A DNA stretch of 64,000 bases from Athripsodes cinereus (GCA_947579605.1 OX388325.1:2351572-2415571); one strand, 5' to 3'. Numbered from the stretch's first letter, positions 1 to 12,365 are shown. Translations and numbers: made by a program. Notes: generated from the sequence alone by a model not told the origin.

Positions 1-1573
1 CTGAATCAAAAGCTTTTTTATAATCTATCCATGCTATCGAAATGTTACGCTTGTTATGTCTCACTTGTTCACATATGACACTATTAATCAAAAGCAGTTC
101 TTTGATGCACGAGATCCTTTCGCACAAACATTTTGTCTGATCGATAAAATGTTATTTTGATTGATGAACAATTTGATTTTATTTGGCAAAATGGATGTCA
201 AAATTTTCGATGTTTTTGGCATTAACTATGTGATAATTACGCGACATGATTAGAAAATGAGTTTAATTCACAATGTATTTAAATTATCACTTGATATTTA
301 TATGTAGATCTGCGACCGGTTTCGATACGCTAGTACCATTCACGAGCAGAATATAAATCAGTTTATATTCTGCTAATCATGAATGTCAAAAGCTTATAAA
401 TAGTTGGTAAACATGTTATCGGTCGAAAATCTTCTGGAAGTGTTGCGTTATTTTTTTTAGGGATCATATACGTGACACCAGTTGTAAAGAAACTAGGAAG
501 TACACAATCCTCTAATGCAGTCCTCTAATTGATTTGCGTAAATTTGTAAATATTTTAAGCCAAAAATTTTGAATTCCATCATTACCAGGTGATTTCCAAT
601 TATTAGTATTTTTTAAAGAATCAAATATATATCGTCAGAACTTAAAGAAATTTCTTCCATTTCAGGTAACTCACTGTTTTGATTTTGAATTTCATTAATG
701 CAATTTGCATTTGAATCATGCTCTATAGGAGGGGTCTCCAAACTTTTCAGCCTTAGGGCCATACTGATTACTCCAGTAAGTTCCGAGGGCCAAAACCATA
801 TTATTATTGTTGCCGGGGGGCCAACGGAGGGCCAAAACCATAAATCTCAATTACATAAATCTCATTTGTATTTCATATGTCATTATGCTTGTTATAAGTT
901 ATGTTTTTATTTAAAATGTATAAAATGTTAGTTGGATTCATTTCAATAATTTGTTAGATATTATATATTGAAGTTAAATTTTCTGCATATTATACATGTC
1001 TTTACTTATTACAATTCTGTGTTTCTTTATCCAACTTATCACAAAAACAATGACAATAAGCCTACAACAATGTTATGAGTAGTTAGTTCATGACCATATC
1101 AATATAGATGTCATATCAATAATATATTCAACATAAAATTAGAATACTGATTCAGTAAACTAAATTTAATTTGCTATAAAAAATATGTTCTCTAAAAGGA
1201 GTTTTCAAGTATGCTAGCTCTCCGCGGGCCGGACAAAATCTGTCCGCGGGCCGGATGTGGCCCTCGGGCCGTAGTTTGGAGACCCCTGCTCTATAGGATT
1301 AGACCAAATATTTTCCCAGAATGTGGACATTTTTTCCTTATTTGCAACATTTACATTAGTTGAGCATTGTGTACCTTCTAAGTTTCTATATAAAAAAAAA
1401 TGGTTATTTATGAAGAGCATGTTCTGCTTATGTCTATTAGAACGTTCTTTAAATCTTTTGATTCTTTTTGCTAAAACTTGAATCCTTTGTTTATAATAGT
1501 CTAATTTTACGTTTATAACTTCATTTAATAAATAATAATAATAATAATAATAAATAAATATTTCTTTATTCAA
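1..1573 (-). pseudogene. Non-LTR retrotransposon reverse transcriptase relic, split by a hAT insertion
   Basis: On the minus strand, fragments of one LINE polyprotein can be read in order. About 1570-1290 encodes a basic region followed by FWENIWSNPIE. About 720-600 encodes INEIQNQNSELPEMEEISL. About 605-575 encodes NWKSPGNDGI. About 482-430 encodes TGVTYMIPKKNN and an LPEDFRPIT stretch. About 35-1 encodes AWIDYKKAFDS, the RT core motif, running off the left edge. Frameshifts lie between the blocks, so the copy is dead. Removing the hAT element at 729-1288 and one duplicated octamer makes the protein continuous across the gap. The AWIDYKKAFDS style suggests an R4/Dong-like clade, but clade is uncertain. 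Confidence 0.75.
729..1288. mobile_element. Non-autonomous hAT element (MITE) with 8-bp target duplication
   Basis: The ends are GAGGGGTCTCCAAAC on the left and GTTTGGAGACCCCTG on the right, an inverted repeat with one mismatch at the outermost base. The octamer CTCTATAG flanks both sides (721-728 and 1289-1296), as expected for hAT. Both subterminal regions are rich in GGGCC. No transposase frame is present. It interrupts the LINE reading frame, so it is younger than the LINE copy. Confidence 0.85.
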
Positions 1574-1783
1574 TCAATATCATACAAACGTTGAAACAAT
1601 ATATCACCAATTATCTTCAATTAAGTTGCAGCAGCCTCACTAGGTTGCCCTGTATCGAGGCGTGCTGCGTAAAAAATATATAAAAAAAAAAAAAAACATA
1701 CATTCACCAAGGATTAATACATCTCACAAAAAAAATAAAATTGTATAAAAACAATCACATCAGCAAATTAATAAATCGATAAC

Positions 1784-1995
1784 AAATGAATAAATGGATG
1801 AATGAACAAATGAATAAATGAATAAATGAATAAATGAATAAATGAATAAATGAATAAATGAATAAATGAATAAATGAATAAATGAATAAATGAATAAATG
1901 AATAAATGAATAAATGAATAAATGAATAAATGAATAAATGAATAAATGAATAAATGAATAAATGAATAAATGAATAAATGAATAAATGAATAAAA
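1784..1995. repeat. Octamer microsatellite (TGAATAAA)n
   Basis: About 25 head-to-tail copies of the 8-mer TGAATAAA. The first few units are degenerate (TGGATGAA, TGAACAAA) and the rest are almost perfect. Because 8 is not a multiple of 3, every frame reads as a 24-base peptide repeat, which creates a spurious minus-strand ORF. Confidence 0.95.
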
Positions 1996-2647
1996 TATTT
2001 ATTTAAAATATTTATTTCATTTATATGATTAACATTTAATATTTTTATAATCGTTCTAACAATTCTTGGTCGTCTATTTCCTGTAGAAAATGATATCAAC
2101 CTTCCAATATTTAATCTAAAATTTTTTTTTTTTTTTCAATTCTTTTTTGCCAATTTGGTTTGATAGAATTAATATGATTTTGTCTGACTGGTTCTATAAT
2201 ATTAATATTGGCCAAAGCGCAACAAGTTGCAGCAGAACAATAAATAATTGAATGTGTAGGTATCTAATAAATTTTGACTATTACCAACATATTCTATAAT
2301 AATTTTATTTACATCACGGACAATCCTATCAAATTTATAACTGTTTGGAAATTTTGGCAATTTTGGTATTTGAGTGGGTTCTAAATATCCATATACATCT
2401 CTTCATATTTGCTTCTGATAAACTCTTCCGTAAATGAGTGGTCTTCATAGACCATTAAAGGTCACGTGGTATTGTCTATGGATTTGCTTTTGCTTGGGGG
2501 GCAAACAGTCAGATTGCGCAAATCATCCTTGTAGGATGTTATGCCATAAGAGAAAAAAATGATAGTCAGACGACAAAATAATAACAAAATCGACACTGAC
2601 AGTTTTTTTGATTACTATGTATTCTTTAGGCGTTCCACCTAATATTA

Positions 2648-3573
2648 GGTCCTTACATATGAAATTGGCGTTTCATATGGCAGAAATGAAAACCATTTTT
2701 TTTTATGAAACTATTTTTTTATTTAGTCAAAGTATGTACCATGGCTATCTATGCACTTTTGCCATCTCGAAGGTAGTTCATTGATTCCTTTACTAAAAAA
2801 AGTGTGTGAGCGAGAATCAATAAAATCTTTGAAGGCCGTTTGGACAGCCTCGTGAGAATTGAATTTTTTTCCTTGCATGAAGTTGTCCAAATTCCGAAAA
2901 AAATGGTAATCAGTTGGAGCAAGGTCCGGGGAGTATGGTGGGTGTCGAAGACATTCCAGTCGCAGCTCCCGTAGTTTTGCGGTCGTCAAACGTGCCGTAT
3001 GTGGTCGAGCGTTGTCCTGAAGCAGCAGTACCAATTCATGCGGTACCCATTTTTCAAGTTTTTTCACTTTTCCAATTTGTTTCAAGTGAATCAAAATGGT
3101 TTTATCACTCACACCGAAGCCTGCCGCTAACTCTGACGTGGTTTGCGATGGATCTGCTTCCACAATTGCTTTTAATTCATCGTTATCAACTTGTGTCTCC
3201 GGCCGTCCACGAGGCTTGTTCTGTAGGTCAAAATTTCCAGAACGGAAACGTTGGAACCAATAACGTACCGTATTTTCTTTTGCAGTAGCTTCCCCATACG
3301 CATTGTTAATCCTACGAGCCGTTTCTGCAGCACTAGTGCCGAGGTGAAACTCATATTCGTAAATATAGCGATATTTTAAGTTCTCCATATTGTGAACAGA
3401 ACGATGTGAAAGAAAAACAAATGACGCCATAACAAATAAATTTCGTAATTCGAACACAGAAATACATGGTCTTAAATTTGAAATAAATTTGAATTTGGAA
3501 TTCCTAGCCGAACGCCACATATTTTGAATCAAAGTTGCCAGTTCGCCAAACGCCAATTTCATATGTAAGGACT
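2648..3573 (-). mobile_element. Internally deleted mariner transposon
   Basis: The inverted ends read GGTCCTTACATATGAAATTG on the left and the complement of AGTCCTTACATATGAAATTG on the right, flanked by TA dinucleotides (2646-2647 and 3574-3575). At 926 bp it is shorter than a complete mariner of roughly 1.25-1.3 kb. The missing part lies inside the transposase gene. Confidence 0.9.
2723..3388 (-). pseudogene. Mariner transposase, catalytic core partly deleted
   Basis: The start at 3388 gives MENLKYRYIYEYEF, the usual mariner N-terminus; the longer frame upstream only runs into the terminal inverted repeat. An N-terminal helix-turn-helix DNA-binding domain is readable, including WFQRFRSGNFDL and the GRP-type linker GRPETQ. 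The sequence then jumps from KWVPHEL straight to LLLQDNARPH. The second catalytic aspartate (in QDNARPH) and the third (in YSPDLAPTDYHFF) remain. The segment with the first aspartate, roughly 100 residues, is gone in frame. The product could bind DNA but should not catalyse transposition. Confidence 0.88.
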
Positions 3574-3734
3574 TAATATTACACTGTAATCGTCTGTTGT
3601 GTTGGGATGCCTGATGCCCCTCAATGATTTTTCTGTGACGTCATCCTTTAATGGTCTATTCTCTGGGGGATCAAGATTTGTAATAAATTGATTAGAATTA
3701 TCATTATTAGAATTTATATTATCTATTGAATTCA

Positions 3735-3885
3735 TATTTTGATTCTCACCCGGATACTTACCCGGTACATTTAAAAAAAAGGTACTACATGAAAATATTC
3801 TTTGAAAAAACCGAGGAGTTTTGAAATATTTTAAATTCCTATACCTTTTTGAAAATTCGGCGACGGGGGCTAGAAATTTTAATGA
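3735..3885 (+). repeat. Dispersed repeat with poly-G core motif, copy 1
   Basis: This copy holds the recurring string AACCGAGGAGTTTTGAAAT, then ATTCCTATACC, then a GGCGACGGGGG run, then TAGAAATTTTAA. The same order recurs at about 4255-4385, 5155-5240 (reversed), 33785-33880, 38815-39141 (two copies) and 51935-52230 (two copies). Element type is unrecognised. Confidence 0.7.
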
Positions 3886-4229
3886 ATGAGCAATATTGTA
3901 GAAATCTAAGCAAGTCAATATTCGCTATTCGCATTCGCGAATGTCAGCAACAAATATTCGCATTCGCGAATATCCAAAATCACACATGCGTTACATCACT
4001 ACTACATACCTATATGCTGCGGTTAATGTAAAGAAAATGTTCACACATGGGTGAACTTGTCTCACAGTATTGAGGCGATTGCTTGTTTTCATTTATCTTA
4101 TTGATTTTGTTGTTCGTGTTCAATTTATTTGAGTATCTACTCTTGTTACCAGCGTGAACACATTTGGTAGTTTTGGAGGCATTGGGAACAATGTTTAGTA
4201 GTTTTTAGTATTTAGTCGGTAATCGGTAA

Positions 4230-4385
4230 TTCGAAAACAATTGTCAGTACAAATACATTGTAGAAAAAGGTACTGCGAGAAAATATTGTTTAAGAAAACC
4301 GAGGAGTTTTTGAAATACTTCAAATTCCTATACCATTTTGAAAATTTGGCGACGGGGGGGGGGGGGGGTAGAAATTTAAGTTTGT
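4230..4385 (+). repeat. Dispersed poly-G repeat, copy 2
   Basis: Same core as the copy at 3735, with the G run expanded to about 14 between GGCGAC and TAGAAATTT. A reversed copy at 5155-5240 carries the matching run of Cs. Confidence 0.7.
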
Positions 4386-5019
4386 AACTTTTGTCGTCGG
4401 TATGGAAAGTAACAATAGTCAAAAACTAGTTTTTGAAAATATAATCTGGTCACACTGCTTGTTACCTATTTTTGCTACATTTCTAACTAGGTATGATTTC
4501 TGTAATATAATATATCTGACTTGATATTCTATAAACTTATCCACACATAAATATTGGAACCCATCCGTAAATATTTATGTATGTTTGTATGTCCTTAATG
4601 AACTTTAAAATTAGGAAAAACAGAAGTAAAATAATACACTCTTTACAAGGTCAAATTCTAGGCAGGCTTTGGGCTAAAAACATTTTCAATATTTTATGTA
4701 TGGATAAAGTTATTACAGTTTTAATGCGACTCTGTCATAAAATTGCTAAGCAAATGTAGGAAAATTTATGTAAGGTGTACCAAATAGCAAAATTCATAGA
4801 CAAAATACAACAACACGGAAACTAAATATTAGGGGTTATTTTCCTAATAAAATATCGTGTTTGCTTATAATAAAAACTCTTTAATCATGTGAATTTAAAT
4901 GGATAGCCTAGTATTCACAGCAATTTTAAAATTTTCGACGCCGGGACCCTCTACAGACGGACGCCCGAAGCTTTTTCGTTTGTAACGGTGGCGCATTATT
5001 CGTTTTGTTTATTCATGAT

Positions 5020-6514
5020 TAGTGATGTCAACACCGGATATATTTTCATACCGAGTACCGTGGGGTAATCCGAGCAAAATACCCGTTATTAGATAACGGG
5101 TATTTTACCGATGGAAGGAATAATCCTAAGAGTAACTTCAGTAAATACCTTTCCTTACAAATTTCTACCCCCCCCCCCCCCGTCGCCAAATTTTCGATAT
5201 GGTATAGAATTTTGAAATGTTTAATGATCTCTTCGGTTTTGTTAAAGAATATTTTCTAAGAATAAATTTTTTGATCGATTTTCATTTATTTTTTTAGATT
5301 ATTCATGATCTCCTTGGTTTAAATATATAAATTTTAGAAATAGGTCAATAGTGCGTAGATTATTAAGTACAAAAACACATAATCTTGGCAACAATTATTT
5401 TTTTTTTTATGTATTTATATACATACAGTTTACGCAACACAAGAAGTCAATTAATACATACATTATGACTAAAAATATATACCTATAAACAAGTATTATA
5501 CCTCATGAGGACAAGCCTGTGTAGAGGTATTACTCAAAAATAAAATATTAAACTTACCATAACACAGACTCCAGAAAAAGAGACAGTTTTAAATGTTGAC
5601 TGTATTCATATAATAAATAAAAATAATTCAACCCCCAAATTAATGAATGTTAGGTACTTTTATAATTTTTTGATCGATGTATCTACTATTCGTTTCTTTA
5701 TTTGAATAGTATCAAAAGTATTTGAAATATTCGATTCCATAGATTAGGTGTTTCAATTTTAAGCATAAACACTAAACTAGTCTAGATGAGAGTAAAAAAA
5801 TATTGACTAATCTTAACACCTATTCCTTTGTACTCATCAAAAATAACGAAAGTCTCGGCAAAGTAAATAACGTCACTATCTGCTCCAGTATTGCCGCGAT
5901 TCTTCCCCGACACATTCGAAGAAAATAAATATTATGTTATTAATTAACGGTATATACCAGCACACTGTTTTCACTGCGTACTGTAACTTGTGTTAAAAAA
6001 AAACTTTAAAACTAGACATTAAAGTCGTGTATAAAATTTTTGACCTAAAACGAGTATTAAAAGCACAAAATGGGTGAACGAATTTCACACTATAATTATT
6101 ATCAATAATTAATGTATGAAGTTATTGTCGTTATTGAGAAAGAATACATAAAATGTTTTTCACAATTTTATTTTGAAATCTGGTCACACTGATTGCTCCC
6201 AAAGTCCTAAGGTTTCCCGTAGTTTTTGTAAAAAGCCATTAAATGTAGGTACACCAATACACTCACAGCGCACCAATACTTCCACAGTAGGTACGTATAT
6301 GTACACAATACCGATGGATTGAAGGTCGGTATTACTCGGGTACCGTGGTACCGCGGGTACCGCGTTACCCGAGTACCCGAGTAATACGCGTATCATAGTA
6401 CCGCGGGTAGATAATACCGATCGGTATTATCTACCCGCGGATCCCGCTCGGTATACCGAAAAAACAAAGTAACGAGTAGATAATAACGGATATATGCCAA
6501 ATTTGACATCACTA
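5020..6514. mobile_element. Non-autonomous hAT element nested in a TIR element
   Basis: Ends are TAGTGATGTCAA and TTGACATCACTA, perfect 12-bp inverted repeats. The octamer TTCATGAT is present at 5012-5019 and 6515-6522. Near each end there are dense GGTA/TACC motifs, for example GGTACCGCGGGTACC around 6340-6420 and CGGTATTATCTACCCGCGG near 6420, which are probably subterminal binding sites. There is no coding sequence for a transposase. Confidence 0.85.
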
Positions 6515-6684
6515 TTCATGATTCGTTCATTGCCTTGTACGTTTTGAGAGATAACACAAATTTATAAATCTGATAGAAAGGTTAAGAAGTGCATGATCGA
6601 TAAAAAAATTAATGAAATACTGCATAATAAGATTCACAAGGCTTTTAAATTCAGAGGAAAGAAAAATAAAATATTACTGAGGGG

Positions 6685-6945
6685 AACACAGGATAATAAA
6701 TTATAAGTGCTATTGCGTGGAATAGGCTTCCCACAAACATCAGGGAAGTAGAGACCTTGACCCAGTTTAAGACCCATTTGAAAACGCATCTTTTTAAGAA
6801 ATCATATGGATTAAACTGAAAATATATGTAAGGTCACTGTTAATATTTTGCAACGCTATAGCGAATACCTTAAAACATCCTATGCGCCCTTGAGGTGAAT
6901 CTGTCCACAAAACGGCGCTATAAAAATCATCCGATTATTATTATT
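6685..6945 (+). pseudogene. LINE 3' end (CR1-like) with ATT microsatellite tail
   Basis: A short frame reads ISAIAWNRLPTNI, then TLTQFKTHLKTHLFKKSYG and a TGA. This is the typical C-terminal WN.LP...FK..LK..LF motif of CR1/Jockey-like ORF2 proteins. The 3' untranslated part contains GCGCCCTTGAGGTGAATCTG and ends in an ATT-rich tail. A similar untranslated sequence (GCGCCCTTGAGATGGATG) occurs near 10287. The copy is 5'-truncated, as is usual for LINEs. Confidence 0.75.
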
Positions 6946-7079
6946 ATTATAAACTTAATATTACTGCTTTCTGCTGACTGCCATACCCCTACAGCATGTC
7001 GAACAAGTAATAAGCATGCAGATTGTCCTCTTCGTGCCAATAAAAAATAAGACATTCAGGATTCTTTTGTTTTTCCTTG

Positions 7080-7265
7080 GAGCACTTGCCAAAGAAGTGG
7101 TCTCCAACTCTTCCGTAAGTTTTCAGGTGTTCGAAAAAATAAAGAAACATATTTTTTTTAATTCCAAGTATCTTAAATTTTTGTTGCCACAGAAAGGATG
7201 GCTTGCATGTTTATCACACGCGGCTGGTATACTGGCTACCCACTTGCGCGATATACTGTGATGGT
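7080..7265 (-). repeat. Dispersed SINE-like repeat, copy A
   Basis: Reverse-oriented copy of a family whose + strand reads ACCATCACGGCATATCCC, CACAAGTGGGGTAGCCAGC, AGATCAGCTGCATG, then a stretch ending CTGTCCTCTTCGTGCC. Copies occur at 7080-7265, 8040-8265, 10046-10175, 18040-18150, 24335-24505, 33308-33410 and 34026-34115. The small ORFs called over them are not genes. Confidence 0.75.
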
Positions 7266-8039
7266 GTGGAATAGTACATTCAGAATAGGTGCAAATTGTA
7301 GTAGGTATATATTATTATGTGAAGTTTTGAGACTCGATACATAATAATACGCCAGCGTTACAAACGAAAAAGCTTCGGACGTCTGTCTGAAGAGGGTCAC
7401 GGCGTCGAAAATTTTAAAATTGCTGTGAATACTAGGCTATCCAATTTAAATACGTATTTTTGACACATTGGACTATTTTCATAATGGAGGACATTATGAA
7501 ACTATAGAAAACTATACTGTTGAATAAGAATAATAAATATTATTATGTTTTTTTTTACATATTATGTTAAAAAAAACATAAACAATGTTAAATGATTTTT
7601 TTAAATAAGTACATAGGAGTAGTAGCCATGATTACCTAATATTTATTTTCGCCTAATATTTTTAGTATGCATAAGTAAAATACTCTTCTAGGACGTACAA
7701 ATCCTTTTGGGAATATAGATATCAAATCACTAAGGTGACAATTATTTCTTTACTATTTTTTTCATTATCAATATGTAACTAAGTACTTTATTTTTTTGTT
7801 TTTATTGTTTTGACTGTACTGATGATTTTACTTGCATGATTGAATTTTTTTTAATTTTACATACATATTTCTATTTGTTTTTTACTCGATTATTTTATTC
7901 TTGTGTTTTTATCGTTTTAATTGTTGTTGATGGTTTTACATGATTTTGCTTGCATGACTAATTTTACATACATATTTTTTTAATTGATGCTGATGATTTT
8001 ACTTACATGATTGATTTTACATACTCGTATTATATCTCC

Positions 8040-8265
8040 CACTCTTCTGCGTAAGTTTTCGAATGTCCTGTAAAAGGCAGGTGTTCGAAAAAAATAAGAC
8101 ATTTTACATATTGAATTCAGCGATGAGGTTTGCCACCCATCCTGAATGTCTTGATTTTATATTGGCACGAAGAGGACAGTTTGCATGTTTCTTACGTGCA
8201 GCTGATCTGCTGGCTACCCCACTTGTGGGATATGCCGTGATGGTATAGTATAGTATAGTATTATA
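8040..8265 (-). repeat. Dispersed SINE-like repeat, copy B
   Basis: This is one of the most complete copies of the family. It includes the TTGCCACCCATCCTGAATG segment and a short (ATAGT)n run at its end, after GCCGTGATGGTATAGTATAG. Confidence 0.8.
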
Positions 8266-10045
8266 TTCATTCGCTCAATTTTAATAATTGTTTTGTTCTT
8301 ATATTTTTATTATTTCAATCTTCAACCAGGTTCAACAAATTTATAAGCAGGGATTACACCAATAATCATAGTGTACCGTATGCACTGGCTCTCGTTTATT
8401 AGTTAACCGAAGTGTCATAGCTTATGACAAAACTTTCTTTCACTACGTAGTAACCCATATTTTATGTCTGCAGTGACAGACATATTATCCTGGTCGCGGC
8501 GCCACTTTTGTCATAGTCCAGCTTTTCACAAAAGAAAAACTCGTGAAACCATATTGACTAACGAGATTTATAAATAAATTCCTAATCTGATGAATCAATT
8601 TTTACCCATTTTTATTCGATTTGGAAGTACTAAAACTAAAGAATCAAGATCATCCAATCTATGCAAATTAAAAAATTTCTTTTCGCAATTCCGTCTTTAT
8701 AATATTCCGATTAAAAATTAATAATACAAAATACATTCTTATCACCTAATCTACTTATAATACCAATGAATAATAATATTCGTTGTGTGTAGAGATATCA
8801 TACGTACATAATAATACGTACCCCCTAGTTTAACCTAACTCATTTCACACCTAATGTCATTAAAATTATTTTAAACGCTTTACGCAAGACCCGTCAAAAG
8901 TGTCGATCGGTAAATTTTACAAATTTCATTTTTAAAAGATTTTGGCACATGATATATTTAGTTTAAAAAATACGTTAAGGACCCCATCCACGTTGTGTTA
9001 ACGTTTATAAAAGAAATTTTCATCAATGAAAACAAAATAATATTTTCTATCCAGAACACATAAAACATATTTTTATAACAATCAAATTAAATTTCTATTG
9101 TGTATAAAATGTTAGTAATAAAATGTTATCTTTTATATTCGATCCTGGCGAATATAAAACTTATCGTGCTGCTGAAAATATACAAAGAAAACAACACACA
9201 ATAACAATCAGGTATCGATATCGATTTTTTTATACACGATTGAACCCCAATGTGTTAATGGTTAGCAATAGTCAATGAGATAAAATTCAGCAAAACTTAG
9301 TTCAGCGTTATAAAAGGCTTATTTCTGTAATTATTATATTACAAATTCGTTTTGGATGCGTTTTTATTTACGCATCGGCTATTCGTCAGTAACAGGAATT
9401 ACTGTCACTGTCACTGTCAAAAATGACAGTTTTGACCTTGAAGTATTTTACAGTAAATAATGTAAACAAAGCGGCATGTTTTTGACGTCTGTCAATAAAA
9501 TAGCTATTCGTCAGGAATTTTTTGTAAACATAAACAAAGCCATGCTGTTTTGACGTCTGTCAATATTGGCAGTTGTAATATGGTTGTAATGTCCGATGAC
9601 ATTTCGTTTTCGGTTAGTTTACTATATGAGAAAGCAAACTTTCAATGCTTGAATAGTGTAATATCATTAAACATTTGTCATCTTGTATATTTCATGTTTT
9701 ATAGGTATGTTCCCGTGTAAAGAGCATTAAGCTCGTATATTTTTGTCTGAGAACAAAGCTATTTCCATAACCAGATAAAGTGTAATAAATCGGTTAGAGC
9801 TTTTTAAGGTTTATTAACTCACCGTTTGCAAACTTTAGATCTGTGGGTACTACTACAAGGATGTTTTTTTTTTTTTAATAAAAAGCGCTGTTTACATTAA
9901 CATTTGACCTTAAATCTAAAGATCTACATAATTAAAAAAAAAATGTACTTTCCCAAATAGCTGTTATGTTGATAAATTAATTTTGGTTCTTATAGGTTCG
10001 ATTTATTTTAAGTCCTAATATATTCATAATAGAGTGGACTTCAGT
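8266..10045. other. No gene recognised; AT-rich with a short internal duplication
   Basis: No frame of note. Around 9375-9575 a segment is duplicated imperfectly. Each half carries GCTATTCGTCAG, TAAACAAAGC(C/G) and TTTGACGTCTGTCAAT, and the first half also has (CACTGT)3. I see no TIR or coding signal that would explain it. Confidence 0.6.
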
Positions 10046-10175
10046 ACAAGGTGAGTTTTTCTGCCCATCCTAAATGTTTCATTTTTATATGGCACGAAGA
10101 TGACAAACTGTGTTTTCATTACATGCAGTCAGTTCACCGACACCCCACTGTGAGAAATGTCATGATGGTATGGAT
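10046..10175 (-). repeat. Dispersed SINE-like repeat, copy C
   Basis: Diverged reverse-strand copy with TTTCTGCCCATCCTAAATG, GGCACGAAGATGACAAACTG and CTGTGAGAAATGTCATGATGG in the family order. Confidence 0.7.
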
Positions 10176-10542
10176 GAATGAAATTAGTAGGTACTTAATA
10201 ATAGCAAGTAGGTCCTCCACCACTACTTGTATTCTCAATGTTCACTTGGTTTGTGTGAACCGCTAAGCTTAGTAATAATATCCGCGCCCTTGAGATGGAT
10301 GCTCCATTAAATAGTGCGGAATGAATAAGTGAGTTTTATAGCACCATTTTATTTTATTTATTTATTACAATATACGGCTTGAGCCTTTTACATGCTGAAA
10401 ATATGTGAGAGACATAAAAAGTAAATCCATACGAGACAAAGAGTAGCCCCAATTAAAAAAAATATTATTTTGTGGGCAGCTCCGCCTCAGGATCTTATAA
10501 ATAGTATTAACTTCTTTTTCTGTGCCCTGTCAGGTCCCCTCG

Positions 10543-10690
10543 ACGTTGGCGATCACTCTGGCATAGGATTCTCTGTCCTGCACTGTCTGGAATAACTCCT
10601 CCACGCCTTTCATTCCAGTCCAATCTTGTATATTGCGCAGGCACGATGGCGTCCCTCTATTTTGCCTGTCATGATCAACCGCTAAATGTG
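10543..10690 (-). pseudogene. RTE-like LINE, C-terminal coding end
   Basis: Minus-strand translation gives IQDWTGMKGVEELFQTVQD, then RESYARVIANVEGT and a TGA. This is the characteristic C-terminus of insect RTE-type endonuclease/reverse transcriptase proteins. Only the last ~45 codons are clear. Confidence 0.7.
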
Positions 10691-10699
10691 GTTACATAA

Positions 10700-11335
10700 G
10701 GCACAGTCCAAGTACACTAGCGCTGAACTTATCTTTTAGATTGAGACTCAAGGGAATTTTGTCTCTGATTTAATGGTTATAGATTACAGAATTCCGAGAT
10801 GTATTCCGGACCCATACCATTTAATGCCTTGAATACTGTAAAAAAAGTTTGAATTCAATTCTCCCTGGTCACTTAAGCCAGTAAAAATTCTGGAGTCCCA
10901 ATAATGTTTGTGAAAATAAATCCATTTTGTAAATAAGCTGAGTAGCAGCATTAAAAACCGACTGAATTCTTTGGAGTTGCAAATTGGATAAATTTACCAA
11001 GATACCATTTCAGTAATCTAATCGGAATGCAACAAATTAATTTATTATTCTTGGTCCCTTCTATTGACAAGCATTTTCTCACATTCCTTAGAGCAAAGAA
11101 ACATTGACTAACAAATGACGGTATGTTTCTCCATTGAAAGAGCACTAACCAGATGAGCACCAACATTAACAATTTTTCGTTGACATTATATTCATGTTTT
11201 GTACATAGATGGGATATGAACCTATAAGATGTCTCCTTTTAGAGGCTACACATAAGAATTCAGTTTTTGTGGGATCTATCTTGAACATTTTTTCTGACAT
11301 CCAGGAGGATATTTTCGATGTATATGAGACCACAT
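10700..11335 (-). pseudogene. CR1-like LINE RT C-terminal relic
   Basis: Minus-strand reading gives WMSEKMFKIDPTKTEFLCVA near 11310-11250 and, after several frameshifts, RLDY.NGILVNLSNLQLQRI near 11030-10960. These match the order DI..WM..N.LKLN..KTE and RLDYCN.....LQ..QN.AA known for CR1/L2 reverse transcriptases. Stops and shifts show it is dead. Confidence 0.65.
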
Positions 11336-12365
11336 TGTATTTTAGAATGTCTTCAGATCAAATGTGAACTTATTACCCAACTAGTGGGAACATTTATTCA
11401 CATCTTGAAAGTGCACTATGAGATCGTGTAAACAAGGAATTAAATACAAAGTACTAAACTTAGGGTACATAAGTCTACAGTAAATAAATCATAAGTTTTT
11501 TATTTTTATTTTATTTGAATCAAATATAAACAGAGAATACACATGGTCCTGTTAAGTCGTAAAAGTTGACTTCTCAACAGGTTCTACTATAAAACATAAT
11601 TATTAAATAACTTTCCAATAATACTTCATTTTTCATACTCTAATTATATTCTATACAATAAAATGACCTCTATTACATTGAAAACAATTTCTACTACCAA
11701 TGATTTACTCTATGATTTCTACGCTAAATTAATATATCTTTTGGCGGTACAATATACCAGGTGCCAGTAAACACCCCTTTCACGACACAAGCTTTTAGCT
11801 TACTGTGAAAGATGTAGAAGGTTGCGTTTGGGTTTGTGACAAACCCCAGATATATCTTTTAAATATATATATATTATACAATTTAATATCATTTATTATT
11901 CTTATATCTATTAGAAGTGCCGATACCCCATGATCACACACATAAAAGGTTGCTCTGTATGTTATCTTTTTTCCTTAGTCTGTCCCATTTATAACAAAGA
12001 TGATAATAATGCACGTTATTTCATATCACAAAGTAATGGGAGAATATTTCTGGCAGTTCCTGTGTAGTTTGGAGGTGATTTTTACCCAGGCATTTCAAAT
12101 GCTGTGAAGATCGTTGATTCACAATTGAGACAGTAATTGTTCTGCTTCAGGTGAACTCAGCAATCCAAGTCAATGATCTAGGACAACAAAGAAAATAAAA
12201 ATTATATAAAAAGAATTCATTCATACCATCACACCATTTCCCATAAGCGGGGTAGACACCCTCAGACATATTCCCAGACCACTCATTGATTAAATTATTC
12301 AAGATGGACAAACGATTATCAAAACATTTTTCCCCGGAAGTTTTTAGAATCTCTGTCAACTGTTT
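11336..12365. other. Intergenic; includes a SINE body fragment
   Basis: At about 11757-11875 there is a copy of the SINE body found complete at 49698-49872 (ACCAGGTGCCAGTAAACACC, CACAAGCTTTTAGCTTACTG, CCCAGATATATCTTTT); its tRNA-like head is lost. Near 12225-12260 a CATCACACCATTTCCCATAA string resembles the start of the dispersed SINE-like family. Otherwise there is no coding signal. Confidence 0.6.

Larger units (their letters stand above)
4899..7445. mobile_element. DNA transposon with ~100-bp terminal inverted repeats and TTAA flanks
   Basis: Bases 4899-4996 starting ATGGATAGCCTAG are repeated in reverse complement at about 7345-7445, ending CTAGGCTATCCAAT, with only a few mismatches. Both ends abut TTAA (4895-4898 and 7446-7449), which would fit a piggyBac-type duplication, although the flanks are AT-rich and partly palindromic. 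No transposase is readable inside. The interior holds a nested hAT element (5020-6514), a LINE 3' end (6685-6945) and a dispersed repeat copy. Confidence 0.65.

Noticed and set aside
698..931. Plus-strand ORF of 77 residues
   Set aside because: It spans the junction between LINE and hAT sequence, so it is a chance frame.
1755..2099. Minus-strand ORF with a repeating FIHLFIYS peptide
   Set aside because: Produced by the TGAATAAA octamer satellite.
7016..7261. Small ORFs at 7.0, 8.1 and 10.1 kb as short genes
   Set aside because: They coincide with copies of one dispersed non-coding repeat.
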